Positions 9,301 through 17,300 of a stretch of 64,000 nucleotides of DNA are shown one piece after another. This DNA comes from Chloracidobacterium sp. Its GTDB lineage: Bacteria > Acidobacteriota > Blastocatellia > Pyrinomonadales > Pyrinomonadaceae. The stretch lies in the NCBI GenBank assembly GCA_016715795.1, contig JADJXP010000002.1, forward strand, positions 2,108,001 through 2,172,000. The letters are read 5' to 3'. The position numbers were made by a program, and so were the translations under genes. The stretch's first letter is position 1, and each line of letters starts with the position of its first letter. Under the pieces are notes generated by a model that was given only the letters and a program-made list of their open reading frames with translations, did not search any database and was not told where the DNA came from.

Positions 9301-9350
9301 CCGTCAGCTCTCAGCGATCAGAAAAGCCTCGTCGGAAGCGGCGAGGCTTT
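9162..9350 (+). repeat. Direct repeat copy 1: 3' end and terminator of the radical-SAM gene
   Basis: This 189-bp segment comprises the last 46 codons of the radical-SAM gene, its stop and its terminator. It recurs 841 bp downstream at 10003-10198 almost unchanged: a few substitutions, one of them a nearby change before the stop, and a 7-nt insertion (TCTCTCA) after the stop. Everything between the copies (9351-10002) is the toxin-antitoxin pair. Confidence 0.95.
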
Positions 9351-9351
9351 C
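9323..9351 (+). terminator. Terminator of the radical-SAM gene (copy 1)
   Basis: AAAGCCTCG (9323-9331) pairs with CGAGGCTTT (9342-9350) around a 10-nt loop directly after the stop codon. The T-tract is short (TTTC) compared with the second copy, which ends TTTTT. Confidence 0.7.
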
Positions 9352-9375
9352 GTGTTAATATTGGGGTGAGGCTTT

Positions 9376-9603
9376 ATGGCTACAAATGAGATCGACATTA
9401 TCAAAGCTCGTTCGCAAGAATTGCCGCAAAAACAGAAGGTCGAGTTGATCGAGTTCCTGACCGGTCTGCTCGAACAGAAGCCGCACCAACCGAAGATGAT
9501 CGAGTATGGCAAATATGCCAATTCAGGCCGACGAATGTCGACGGAAGAGGACTTCAAGATAGCCGAATGGCATCCGTCGGACGAAGAACTGAATGGCAAC
9601 TAA
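9376..9603 (+). CDS. VapB-like antitoxin
   Basis: A 75-residue protein directly before, and overlapping by 11 nt, a PIN-domain gene. It has a helical, charged N-terminal half (residues 1-35) and an acidic tail rich in Glu/Asp, as expected of small antitoxins that wrap around a PIN toxin. No AbrB, RHH or Phd signature is clear, so the name rests on size, position and overlap. A ribosome site (GGTGAGG) precedes ATG 9376. The pair lies between two copies of the radical-SAM 3' end, so it probably arrived as a unit. Confidence 0.75.
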   Translation: MATNEIDIIKARSQELPQKQKVELIEFLTGLLEQKPHQPKMIEYGKYANSGRRMSTEEDFKIAEWHPSDEELNGN

Positions 9604-9997
9604 GTATATTGTCGATACGCATGCACTCATTTGGCACTTCGAAGGCAATCGTCTGTTAGGGGCCTCTGCAAAGGCCGTCACGACCGACCCCAAGAGTGAA
9701 CTTATCCTCCCCGCGATCGCCCTCGCCGAAGCGATGTTCATTGTCGAGAGAGGACGCTGTTTACTCACAAGTGTTCGCGATATGCTCGATGACGTCATAG
9801 CCGACGCCAGAATTCAGATCTTTCCGCTGACTTCGGGAATCCTTGAAGAAAGCGCGTCACTAACCGTGATCCCAGAGATCCACGACCGCCTCATCGTCGC
9901 TACCGGCATCTATCTTCAAAATCAGGGCGAATCCGTCGAAATACTTACAAAAGACAATGAGATCGTGCTTTCGTCCCTCCTGCCGATAGTCTGGTAA
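9593..9997 (+). CDS. PIN-domain toxin (VapC-like ribonuclease)
   Basis: A 134-residue PIN-domain protein. VapC proteins are Mg-dependent RNases that cut tRNA or rRNA and arrest growth. The four acidic active-site residues are in place: Asp8 (VDTHALIW), Glu46 (ALAEA), Asp98 (IHDRL) and Asp121 (TKDNEI). Length matches the family. It starts inside the upstream antitoxin gene (11-nt overlap), which indicates coupled translation. Its stop lies only 5 nt before the second copy of the radical-SAM 3' end. Confidence 0.9.
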   Translation: MATKYIVDTHALIWHFEGNRLLGASAKAVTTDPKSELILPAIALAEAMFIVERGRCLLTSVRDMLDDVIADARIQIFPLTSGILEESASLTVIPEIHDRLIVATGIYLQNQGESVEILTKDNEIVLSSLLPIVW

Positions 9998-10002
9998 CGG
10001 CT

Positions 10003-10198
10003 CGCCGAAGAGATGCAGATGATGCGCAAACTCTACAACCAAATGGTCCTCGAAAAGAACCAGATCAAAGGCGAAAACCTCGTCCAGATCGGCGGGATGA
10101 AGAAAAAGAACAAAGAAAAAGAACTGGCAATGACGGAGTAGCGGTCAGCTCTCATCTCTCAGCGATCAGAAAAGCCTCGTCGGAAGCGGCGAGGCTTT
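10003..10198 (+). pseudogene. Duplicated 3' remnant of the radical-SAM gene (direct repeat copy 2)
   Basis: The sequence matches 9162-9350 at an offset of 841 bp: the last 46 codons in the same frame up to TAG at 10139-10141, then the trailer and terminator. It has no start of its own. It carries small differences from copy 1, including the codons just before the stop and a 7-nt insertion in the trailer. It begins 5 nt after the vapC stop. It is either the original gene end left behind when the toxin-antitoxin cassette entered, or the product of a duplication that accompanied insertion. Confidence 0.9.
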
Positions 10199-10202
10199 TT
10201 CG
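10171..10202 (+). terminator. Terminator copy 2, now serving the VapBC pair
   Basis: AAAGCCTCG (10171-10179) pairs with CGAGGCTTT (10190-10198), with two further Ts after the stem. It is the second copy of the radical-SAM terminator and would now terminate the toxin-antitoxin transcript. Confidence 0.75.
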
Positions 10203-10230
10203 CGCAGCCACGGCCCACTATAGAAAACTA

Positions 10231-10260
10231 TTGACGCGAGGTTTTGGCGGCGAATATCCT
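10231..10260 (+). promoter_or_regulatory. Possible promoter of the haem-motif/FG-GAP protein gene
   Basis: TTGACG (10231-10236) and TATCCT (10255-10260) are separated by 18 nt, about 85 nt before the start codon. A short inverted repeat CCTAA/TTAGG follows at 10258-10270. Weak but plausible. Confidence 0.35.
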
Positions 10261-10347
10261 AATAGTTAGGCGTATTTTGCAGACTTTGGGCCGTGCTCCC
10301 GCGTCAAAAGGTCGGTTCGCAGTATTGAATTTACAGAGGTTTTGTCT

Positions 10348-11775
10348 ATGAGAGTCGTCGCGGGAGGGCGGGCGATCGTGAAGCTATCGGCGGCGGGTGG
10401 GTTTGTCGCGGTGTTGGTGTTCGTGTGGCTCGCGGGCGGGCGAGACAGCGTGAAGGCATCGGCTTCGGGGCCGACGCCGGGCCACACGAATGCGCCGCTT
10501 GAGGGCAACTGCACCGCCTGCCACACTGATTTTCCGCTCGACAGCGGGACGGGGAGCGTCACCATTACAGGATTACCGCACGATTATCTGCCGGGCCAGC
10601 AGGTTGAGGTCACAGTGAGCACAGCTCAGGACGACGGCGTGATCTACGGGTTTCAGTTAACGGCCATCGACCGGCTGGGCCGCGCGGCGGGCACATTCAC
10701 GGTGCCGCAGACAATGCCGCCCAAAACGCAGATACAAGATACGCCGATAGGCGGCAACACGCGATATTACGTGATGCACACCATCGACGGCCTTTTCACG
10801 CCGGGCGTCTTCGGATCGAATACGTGGACGTTCACATGGACGGCGCCGGCGGACCGCGTCGGCAAGATCGACTTTTACGCCGCCGGCAACGCCGCCAACA
10901 GCGACGGCGGCACGAATGGCGACTACATCTATTCACGACACGTCGCAACGCTCGCGGGCTCGGCTGCGTCGAATTTTGACGGTGACACGGTGAGCGATGT
11001 CGCTGTCTTTCGGCCATCGAACGGCACTTGGTACAGCATGAGTATCGCGAGCGGCGACGTGACGCAGTTCCAGTTTGGCGCCGACGGCGACGTGATCGCG
11101 CCGGGCGATTATGACGGCGATGGTGAGACGGATTTCGCGGTTTTCCGGCCGTCGAATGGAAGCTGGTACATGTGGCGGAGTACGACGGGCTTTTACGGCG
11201 TGCAGTTCGGCACCGCCGGCGATGTGCCCGTCGCGGGCGATTACGACCGCGACGGCAAGACGGATGTCGGCGTCTTTCGCCCGTCAAACGGCGTTTGGTA
11301 CATCCTCGGCAGCACGCAAGGGCTGATCACGACGGCCTTCGGGCTTGACGGCGACAAGCCCGCACCCGCGGACTATGACGCCGACGGACAAACGGACTTT
11401 GCAGTGTTCAGGCCGTCAACAGGATTTTGGTACATGATGCGAAGCACGGCGGGCTTTACAGCGATGCCGTTCGGTGCCGACGACGACCGCCCGGTTCAGT
11501 CCGATTATGACGGCGACGGCCGCGCGGACATTGCCATCTTCCGCCCCTCGACCGGCGCGTGGTACATAGTAAAATCGACGGACGGGCTGTTCGGGACGCT
11601 ATTTGGCGTCTCGACCGACATCCCCGCACCCGCCGACTACGACGGCGACGGCAAGACCGACATCGCGGTCTTCCGCCCCTCGACCGGCTACTGGTTCGTC
11701 ACCCGCAGCTCCGACAGCCAATTCTACATCACCGTCTTCGGCTCAAACGGCGACGTGCCGGTCGCGGGAAACTAA
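10348..11775 (+). CDS. Exported Reeler-like/'choice-of-anchor V' protein with CxxCH motif and six FG-GAP repeats
   Basis: A 475-residue exported protein. The N-terminus has a basic start and hydrophobic segment (about 10-32). It is followed by GHTNAPLEGNCTACH, where CTACH (nt about 10510-10524) is a c-type haem-binding CxxCH motif, and then a Reeler-like beta domain to about residue 205. Six FG-GAP-like repeats follow with a 132-nt period from about nt 10978, each carrying a DxDGxTD calcium-binding loop and FRPSxGxWY. Together they probably form a six-bladed propeller for adhesion or ligand binding at the cell surface. ATG 10348 has AGAGG upstream; an in-frame TTG at 10342 is less likely. A single haem in a Reeler domain might be structural or redox active, which is not decidable here. 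Confidence 0.85.
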   Translation: MRVVAGGRAIVKLSAAGGFVAVLVFVWLAGGRDSVKASASGPTPGHTNAPLEGNCTACHTDFPLDSGTGSVTITGLPHDYLPGQQVEVTVSTAQDDGVIYGFQLTAIDRLGRAAGTFTVPQTMPPKTQIQDTPIGGNTRYYVMHTIDGLFTPGVFGSNTWTFTWTAPADRVGKIDFYAAGNAANSDGGTNGDYIYSRHVATLAGSAASNFDGDTVSDVAVFRPSNGTWYSMSIASGDVTQFQFGADGDVIAPGDYDGDGETDFAVFRPSNGSWYMWRSTTGFYGVQFGTAGDVPVAGDYDRDGKTDVGVFRPSNGVWYILGSTQGLITTAFGLDGDKPAPADYDADGQTDFAVFRPSTGFWYMMRSTAGFTAMPFGADDDRPVQSDYDGDGRADIAIFRPSTGAWYIVKSTDGLFGTLFGVSTDIPAPADYDGDGKTDIAVFRPSTGYWFVTRSSDSQFYITVFGSNGDVPVAGN

Positions 11776-11780
11776 GGTTC

Positions 11781-11840
11781 AGAGGGCAAGCTTTGGCTTG
11801 TCTCCAGCGTGCGTAAGATACAAGCTGAAGCTTGCACTCT
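11781..11840. repeat. Inverted CAAGCTT repeat element
   Basis: Two 21-bp arms, 11781-11801 and 11820-11840, are near-perfect inverted copies (AGAG-G/T-GCAAGCTT..GCTTGT). Each arm is itself a small hairpin (CAAGCTTTGGCTTG, CAAGCTGAAGCTTG). A third arm-like copy occurs inside the phosphoglucose isomerase gene at 51254-51267, so this appears to be a dispersed repeat. Confidence 0.7.
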
Positions 11841-11844
11841 AAAC

Positions 11845-11877
11845 AAAAAGGCCTGGCGATGTCCGCCGGGCCTTTTT
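11845..11877. terminator. Bidirectional terminator between the FG-GAP gene and pilQ
   Basis: AAAAAGGCC then GGCG (11845-11858) pairs with CGCC then GGCCTTTTT (11864-11877). The stem is flanked by A5 and T5, so it can end transcripts from both strands between the two convergent genes. Confidence 0.85.
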
Positions 11878-11901
11878 CGGAAGAAACAATGGAGATGCGA
11901 G

Positions 11902-13584
11902 CTAGTTGTTGGGCTTGCTCGGCGGAGTTGAGGTGGAGGCCTGCTCAGGGCGGGCCATTGTGGGGGCTTGGAAGACGATCGGCTGCGGGGTCGGTTCGAC
12001 GGGGGTCGAATTCGACGGCGGGTTGCCCATCGGGACGGGCTGGATGATCGTCGTCTGCTTCGGCGCGGTGCTGCCGGCCGTTACGGCGTCAGGGCGGATG
12101 ATGCGCGGCGTGATAAAGAACAGGATCTCGTTCGTATTACGCTGAACACCCTTTCGCTTGAAGAGATTGCCAAGGATCGGAATGCTGGCAACGCCCGGCG
12201 TGCGGTCCTGGCTTTCGCGTTCGTCATCAAAGAGAACGCCGCCGACGACCGTTGTGCCGCCGTCCGGAACCGTTACCTGCGTCTGCATCGACTGTGTGTT
12301 GATCGCCGGATTTGCCCCGCCGACTATGCTGGCCGTCGAGCTGTTCTCGGCAATGACATTGAGGATAACCGCACCCTGATCAGTGATCTGAGGCGTTACC
12401 GCCAACCGCAAAGGCACATCGACATACGTCGTCGTCGCTATCACCGATCCGCCCGTGCTGCTGCCCGGCTGGATCGTGGTCACGGGGATCTTGGTGCCGC
12501 TCTTGATCTCGGCCGGGCGATTGTTAAGCGTCGATACTCGCGGCGTCGCGATGATCTTTGCCTGCCCCTTTTGCTCGCCGAGCGATATCAGGGCACTCAA
12601 TTGCGCCGTGCCAAAGATGCCGGTCGTGAGGCCGATCGCAGTATTCGCGATACTCGAAGCAAGGCTGTTGTTGATCGACGGTATCGGCAGGCTGGGCGGC
12701 AGCGGCAAACTTGTAGTCGCTCCCGGCAGCGTGCCCACGCTTCCGCCGGCCTGACGGCCAACGAGAAGCCCGGCAAGCTGAACGCCGATGTCGCGGCTGA
12801 AGTTACGCGACGCCACCACAATGCGAGCCTCGATCTCGACCTGCGGTTCGGGCTGGTCGAGTAATGAGACGAGCTGTTTGATCGCCTCGATATTCTGGCG
12901 AACGTCGGTGATGATCAGCGTATTGCTGCGGCCATCGACCTCGACGGTGCCGCGTCGCGACAGACGCTTCTTGACGATCCCGAGGATGCCCTGGTCCGTT
13001 CCGGCCCCACCTGCACCACCGGCTGAAGCCCCGCCGCCGCCTGACGACGAATTGCTCGTGCCAGTCGAGAGGGCGTTGCCGCCACCCGCATCGCCTGCGA
13101 GCGTGCCGGCCGCGCGAGCGTAGTTTAATCGAACAAATTCGGTATACAACGGCGACGTGTCGAGCTGATTATTCATCCGCTCGCGGTATAGTTCGCCCTC
13201 GGCCGCCAGCGTCTTGTTATCGGCGACCCGCAGAATGTTGCCATTGACCTGGACGCCAAGCTCCTGCGACTGCAGTACCGAATCAAGTGCGAGGTTCCAC
13301 GGAACGTCATTGACCTTGACCGTTACGGGTACTTCCTTGACGGATTTGTCGATGACAAAGTTGATACCGTACTGGTCGGTGATATACGACAGGATGTCGC
13401 GAATATCGGCATTGACGACATTCAGGTTGATCGGTTCGCCGCGAAAGCCGGGCTCGCCATAGTACTTGCCCTGCTGCTGTGCATCAACGGTTTGTGCCGC
13501 CGCGATCACCGCGAAACTTAGGACGATGGTCAGTGCTAACGCGATCCGCCGGACCGCCTCGCCAATGTTGTTAAGAGAATTCAT
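11902..13584 (-). CDS. pilQ: Type IV pilus secretin PilQ
   Basis: Outer-membrane secretin through which the type IV pilus leaves the cell. From ATG 13584 (ribosome site GGAGG) the protein has 560 residues: signal peptide about 1-31, a secretin/TonB short N-terminal domain (about 52-125; INLNVVNADIRDILSYI), an N-domain with VDGRSNTLIITD, a Gly/Ser-rich insert, and the C-terminal secretin domain with VPDGGTTVVGG and VASIPILGNLF. It is somewhat short for PilQ: AMIN domains are missing and there is one main N-domain. It is the last gene of a five-gene operon in the canonical order MNOPQ. Confidence 0.95.
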   Translation of the reverse strand: MNSLNNIGEAVRRIALALTIVLSFAVIAAAQTVDAQQQGKYYGEPGFRGEPINLNVVNADIRDILSYITDQYGINFVIDKSVKEVPVTVKVNDVPWNLALDSVLQSQELGVQVNGNILRVADNKTLAAEGELYRERMNNQLDTSPLYTEFVRLNYARAAGTLAGDAGGGNALSTGTSNSSSGGGGASAGGAGGAGTDQGILGIVKKRLSRRGTVEVDGRSNTLIITDVRQNIEAIKQLVSLLDQPEPQVEIEARIVVASRNFSRDIGVQLAGLLVGRQAGGSVGTLPGATTSLPLPPSLPIPSINNSLASSIANTAIGLTTGIFGTAQLSALISLGEQKGQAKIIATPRVSTLNNRPAEIKSGTKIPVTTIQPGSSTGGSVIATTTYVDVPLRLAVTPQITDQGAVILNVIAENSSTASIVGGANPAINTQSMQTQVTVPDGGTTVVGGVLFDDERESQDRTPGVASIPILGNLFKRKGVQRNTNEILFFITPRIIRPDAVTAGSTAPKQTTIIQPVPMGNPPSNSTPVEPTPQPIVFQAPTMARPEQASTSTPPSKPNN

Positions 13585-13643
13585 GTTTCCTCCGTTACTG
13601 ATTCGGCCCAAACGGGCCCGTATTGAACGGCCGGGGACCGGCC

Positions 13644-14390
13644 TCAATTCTTTGCAACCTTAACGGGCTTTTTGCCCTTCTGTGGTTTCGGTTTCTCAGC
13701 CTGTTCCGGCTGCTGGCTCATCTCGTCAAGCGGCGAGAGGAATGGGTTCGATGCAGGCTTGCCGTCCTTGCCGGCGGGCGCGTTGGCGACGGCCGTCTGG
13801 ATCGGCTTGTCGTTAGGCTGATTGGGTGCCGTGCCCTCGATCTGGGCCCGCTGCGTGAATGTTTTAAGCGGCTTGTGCTCGACCGAAGCGACGAATTTGC
13901 CCTCGCCGGTCTTTGTCACCTTGCGAAAAACGAGCCTGTTCTCCTCGACCGCGACAAGCTGGCCGTCAAAGAATTTCTCGCCAGGATAGATCGTGTATGA
14001 GAGCTTGATCGGCGTTGCCTCGACCATTGCCGCGTAACCGCGCGGCGTCTTAAAGATACCGGTGACGGCCATCTCGCTGAGCGTCAACACGCTCGTGACC
14101 TTTGGCAGCGGCTGGCCGTTGGCGGCGGCCTGCTCGCGGAGGCGTTTGAAATACTCGATGCGAGCCTCGATCATCGGCGGGCCGTAATTGACCGGCACCT
14201 TTGGCGTCGTCGACTTGCCCGAGGGCGAAGCCGACGTCGTGCTCGACTCTTTCCTCTGCTTCATAAAGCTCGGCTTGGCAAACGGATCACGCTGTGCGTT
14301 CGCGGTCGACAGGTGACCGCTCACGAGCACAAAGACGGCGGCGATCGCTGAGTAGGCGGCGAGGCGTTTGATTGTCGTGAGGTATGTCAT
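13644..14390 (-). CDS. pilP: Type IV pilus assembly protein PilP-like
   Basis: Links the inner-membrane PilMNO platform to the PilQ secretin. The 248-residue protein has an N-terminal signal/membrane segment (about 8-32), then RDPFAKP, a Ser/Pro-rich linker, and a beta domain at about 95-175 (LTLSEMAVTGIFKTPRGYAAMV...GEKFFDGQLVAV) typical of the PilP fold. Unlike many PilP proteins I see no lipobox cysteine, so it is probably anchored by the hydrophobic segment. It also has a long Lys/Pro-rich tail. It lies between pilO and pilQ in a conserved operon. Confidence 0.85.
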   Translation of the reverse strand: MTYLTTIKRLAAYSAIAAVFVLVSGHLSTANAQRDPFAKPSFMKQRKESSTTSASPSGKSTTPKVPVNYGPPMIEARIEYFKRLREQAAANGQPLPKVTSVLTLSEMAVTGIFKTPRGYAAMVEATPIKLSYTIYPGEKFFDGQLVAVEENRLVFRKVTKTGEGKFVASVEHKPLKTFTQRAQIEGTAPNQPNDKPIQTAVANAPAGKDGKPASNPFLSPLDEMSQQPEQAEKPKPQKGKKPVKVAKN

Positions 14391-14411
14391 GGCTAATTTC
14401 CCTAAATCTCT

Positions 14412-15080
14412 CTATTTTGCGGGTGGCGCTGCGGGCGGAGCGGCCGCGCCGGGTGCGGGGACGCCCGGCTGGCCGGGAGCGGCACCGGGAGCTCCGGGCA
14501 CGGCGGGCTTGGCGTTCAGGTCCGTCGGAGCGGCGTAGTAGGCCGTCAGCAGAAATTGAGCATGCAGCGTTTTGACGTCAGTCTGCTTTTCGAGCTGGTT
14601 GATCTTGAAATCAGTGATCGACACGATACGCGGCAGCTTGGCCATTGATTCAAAGAAGGCCCGGAGATTGGTAAAGTTGCTGTCCACCTCGACCTCGACC
14701 GGCTTGGCCATGATCATGTCCTGCTGCGTGTCGTCGCGCGGCGCAAAGCGCATCACCACCATCCGGCTGTTGTTCGCCGTGTCCTGCAGGCCCTGCAGAA
14801 CGTTCGTGATCTCACGCTGTTCGGGCAGCAATACCTTTAGCTCTTCGTACTCTTCAGATTTGCTGGCAAACAGCGCGCGAAACTCGTTGATACGCTGCGT
14901 CGCTACGCGTGCCGCCTCATTCTTTGACTTCAACTGGGCGACCTGATCGTTGAGGGCGACGACCTCGGCGCGTGTCTCGCTGGTAAAGAAATACCAGACG
15001 CCCGCGTAGAGCAACGCCGCGATGCTGACCATCATGATCAGGTGAAAGTGCCATTTCAGGTTCTTGATCTTCTCTAACAT
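14412..15080 (-). CDS. pilO: Type IV pilus inner-membrane protein PilO
   Basis: Partner of PilN in the pilus alignment complex. It has 222 residues: a cytoplasmic start, a transmembrane segment at about 14-31 (FHLIMMVSIAALLYAGVWYFF), a periplasmic coiled coil (about 38-75), and a ferredoxin-like domain (about 80-185; LLPEQREITNVLQGL...VEVEVDSNFTNLRAFFE). The tail is a Pro/Ala/Gly-rich stretch, unusual for PilO and possibly a flexible contact to PilP. It is the third gene of the operon, 29 nt after pilN. Confidence 0.9.
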   Translation of the reverse strand: MLEKIKNLKWHFHLIMMVSIAALLYAGVWYFFTSETRAEVVALNDQVAQLKSKNEAARVATQRINEFRALFASKSEEYEELKVLLPEQREITNVLQGLQDTANNSRMVVMRFAPRDDTQQDMIMAKPVEVEVDSNFTNLRAFFESMAKLPRIVSITDFKINQLEKQTDVKTLHAQFLLTAYYAAPTDLNAKPAVPGAPGAAPGQPGVPAPGAAAPPAAPPAK

Positions 15081-15109
15081 GTCGATTACCTTCTCTGTTT
15101 GTCTTGCGG

Positions 15110-15826
15110 CTAGTTTTTGGCTACCTGGACGTTCTGGCCCTGCTGCGGAGCACCCGGAGCGGATGCTGTCGTCGGATTGGCACCGTCAGGATTGGGCGCC
15201 TTTTCCGGCGTGTATGAGCACTTGATGGTGAAGTTGACGATCTGCACCTTGGCCGTTTCGCCGCTTGCGTTCACCTTTTGCGGGGCGTTCTTGTTCTCGA
15301 CCTCAGAGCGCGCCGTTTCAATATTGAGGTTCGAGAACAGGCCGTTCGAGAATTCGAGGCTCCGGCCAAACTGCGTCACCTGCGATTCATCCGGGCTGTT
15401 GCCCTTGATGATGAGGCTGTCGCCGGCCTGCTCGACACTCTCAAGATAGAGGCCCGGCACCATGGCGATGCGCTCGCGCATCGCATCGAGCACCGCACTC
15501 GGCCCGGCCTGCGAGGCACGCAGCTTTTTGATCGCATCGATGCGTAGATCAATGTTTGCGATCTTTGCCTCGAGATCTCGCTGTTCGTTCATCACGACCT
15601 CGAGTTCGGCAGCGATCTGCTTCTGCTCGTCGAGCTGGCGTTCGGCCTCGGTCTTGGCCATCTGAGTGCTGATCACGTCCCAGCCGATGACCGCGGTAAG
15701 CAGAACGGCTATAACGACCGACATCAGCACGAGGCGAGACGACGAGCTCGAGATCTTTCGATCTACGGCCGAGACCGCACCGCTTTGCCGCTCAGTTACC
15801 GAATTGAGTAGGTTGATCTTGATCAT
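15110..15826 (-). CDS. pilN: Type IV pilus inner-membrane protein PilN
   Basis: Inner-membrane platform protein whose cytoplasmic tail binds PilM. The 238-residue protein opens with the conserved PilM-binding peptide MIKINLLNS, has one transmembrane segment at about 31-50 (RLVLMSVVIAVLLTAVIGWDV), a coiled coil (about 55-100) and a ferredoxin-like periplasmic domain. Its start is 5 nt after the pilM stop, so the two are co-translated. Confidence 0.92.
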   Translation of the reverse strand: MIKINLLNSVTERQSGAVSAVDRKISSSSSRLVLMSVVIAVLLTAVIGWDVISTQMAKTEAERQLDEQKQIAAELEVVMNEQRDLEAKIANIDLRIDAIKKLRASQAGPSAVLDAMRERIAMVPGLYLESVEQAGDSLIIKGNSPDESQVTQFGRSLEFSNGLFSNLNIETARSEVENKNAPQKVNASGETAKVQIVNFTIKCSYTPEKAPNPDGANPTTASAPGAPQQGQNVQVAKN

Positions 15827-15831
15827 TGTTG

Positions 15832-16881
15832 TTAAACTCCTCTGACCGCCAGGCCGACCGCAACGGCCATCTCGGGCACGATCTCATGCATGTAATCCGG
15901 ATCGAACTTCTTCGGGTCGACCTTTATTCGGCGAAAAGGGTCGAGCACCTCGACAGGCAGTTCGAGCCGTTGTGAAAGCTCATCCGCAAGGCCGATGAGC
16001 TTTGAGCCGCCGCCCGAGATGAGTATCTTCTGGACCTGCGTCTCGTTGTCATCGGTAGTCGCCCGATAGAAATCGAATGTCTTCTGTATCTCCATCGCGA
16101 CGATCTCAGTGACGTTGTTCATCAGCGGTTCGATGGATTTTTCTTCGACGCCGTCAACCGCATCGGTCACGCCGCGCTTGAGGGCCTCGGCCTGCTGGAA
16201 GTTGAGCCCGAGGCTGCGCTGCAGCACGTCGGTAAACTGGCTGCCCCCGACCGTGATGTCGCGCGTAAAGAGCGAGCGGGTGCCCTTCACGATGTTTACG
16301 TTCATCGTCGAGGCACCAATATTGAGCAGCGTCACGACCTCATCGTCGGTCGGCTCATAATTGACCTCGTAGCAGTTCTGCAGGGCAAACGTGTCAACGT
16401 CGATGACGAGCGGCGTCTTGCCCGCAAGCTGTATGGCCTGTTTGATATTGTCGATGCGTTCGCGTTTGCAGGCGGCGATCAGCACGTTTGTCGATTCCTC
16501 GGTCTCGGCCGTCACCTGATAATCAAGGCTCACGTCCGCCAGATCGTAAGGAATGTGCTCCTCGGCGTGCCAGTCGATCGACTCCTCAAGCTCCTCGCGC
16601 GACATCGGCGGCAGGACAATGTTCTTCAAGATGACCGAATGGCCGCTCACGCCCGTGACAACATTCGTCGCATTGACCTGGTGATTGGCGCAAACGCTCT
16701 GGATGACGTCAGAGACGACGTTCATCTCCATGATCTGGCCGTCGATGATCGTGTCGGCAGGCAGGTTCTCAAAACCGAGGCTGACCAAATTGAGGTTGTT
16801 TAGCTTGCCGTCGAGTTCGATCATCTTTACCGAACTCGAACCGATGTCCAAACCGGCAACGCTCTTCTTTTTACCGAACAT
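15832..16881 (-). CDS. pilM: Type IV pilus assembly ATPase PilM
   Basis: Actin/FtsA-like cytoplasmic protein that binds ATP and the PilN tail. It has 349 residues and begins MFGKKKSVAGLDIGSSSVKMIEL, with the phosphate-1 loop DIGSSSVK. Phosphate-2 is near LLNIGASTMNVNIV, and the adenosine loop ILISGGGSKLIG is near residue 290. Length and motifs match PilM. The start has a strong ribosome site (AAAGGAG). It is the first gene of pilMNOPQ, with a promoter proposed at 17151-17179. No pilB, pilT or pilC genes are present in the window. Confidence 0.95.
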   Translation of the reverse strand: MFGKKKSVAGLDIGSSSVKMIELDGKLNNLNLVSLGFENLPADTIIDGQIMEMNVVSDVIQSVCANHQVNATNVVTGVSGHSVILKNIVLPPMSREELEESIDWHAEEHIPYDLADVSLDYQVTAETEESTNVLIAACKRERIDNIKQAIQLAGKTPLVIDVDTFALQNCYEVNYEPTDDEVVTLLNIGASTMNVNIVKGTRSLFTRDITVGGSQFTDVLQRSLGLNFQQAEALKRGVTDAVDGVEEKSIEPLMNNVTEIVAMEIQKTFDFYRATTDDNETQVQKILISGGGSKLIGLADELSQRLELPVEVLDPFRRIKVDPKKFDPDYMHEIVPEMAVAVGLAVRGV

Positions 16882-17222
16882 TTCTTATTTGCTCCTTTTT
16901 TTGGCTTTTCTCGTCTGACGGTTCCCACCCGAAATTTCGCGGGCCTGATTTTTGAGGAACTGTGCCACCTGTGATAACCGGAAAGAACGGGGTGAATACG
17001 TGACAGGTCAACTAGCGAAGATGTGTCAAAACCCGCGAATTTTCGGATGTTTGGGCCGCGAATCGCGACCTAAGGGAACTCGTCAGACTTGAGAAAGCTT
17101 GCCGCATCTGGTGGCGATAGGTGCACGACCTAAGTAGTCGCAACAATTAGAAGTTACAGGAATGTTTGGAATGTGTCAACAAGTTTTTAACTTGTTTAAC
17201 TTCAAAATGAAAGAAAAATATG
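16882..17222 (-). other. Long leader of the pil operon
   Basis: About 260 nt separate the proposed transcription start (near 17144) from pilM. I looked for a cyclic-di-GMP-type riboswitch on the minus strand and could not recognise one. No ORF of note is present. Confidence 0.4.
17151..17196 (-). promoter_or_regulatory. Promoter and inverted repeat upstream of pilMNOPQ
   Basis: On the minus strand, TTGACA (17179-17174), a 17-nt spacer and TAACTT (17156-17151) form a good vegetative promoter. Directly upstream, and touching the -35 box, lies the inverted repeat AACAAGTT-TTT-AACTTGTT (17178-17196), a likely binding site for a regulator. Confidence 0.6.
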
Positions 17223-17239
17223 CAGGCTGATGCAGCCTG
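17213..17239 (-). terminator. Terminator of the MNT/HEPN operon
   Basis: Minus strand: CAGGCTG (17239-17233), a 3-nt loop, CAGCCTG (17229-17223), then CATATTTTTCTT. A compact GC stem with a T-rich tail, about 60 nt after the HEPN gene stop. Confidence 0.65.
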
Positions 17240-17300
17240 TCGTCAAATTGACGTTACTGGGCTACTGCGGCCGCGTCGCCAGGCTCAACGGGGCGGATCA

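Noticed and set aside
10978..11770. Tandem 132-bp repeats mistaken for a CRISPR or satellite array
   Set aside because: The repeats are coding (FG-GAP units), vary in sequence and contain no spacer structure.
11968..12864. A 298-codon plus-strand open frame opposite pilQ
   Set aside because: It lies over the conserved secretin domain, is Arg-rich and has no recognisable protein features.
16882..17143. Possible cyclic-di-GMP riboswitch in the pil leader
   Set aside because: A pilus operon with a 260-nt leader made this plausible, but I could not find the conserved core or tetraloop-receptor sequences on the minus strand.
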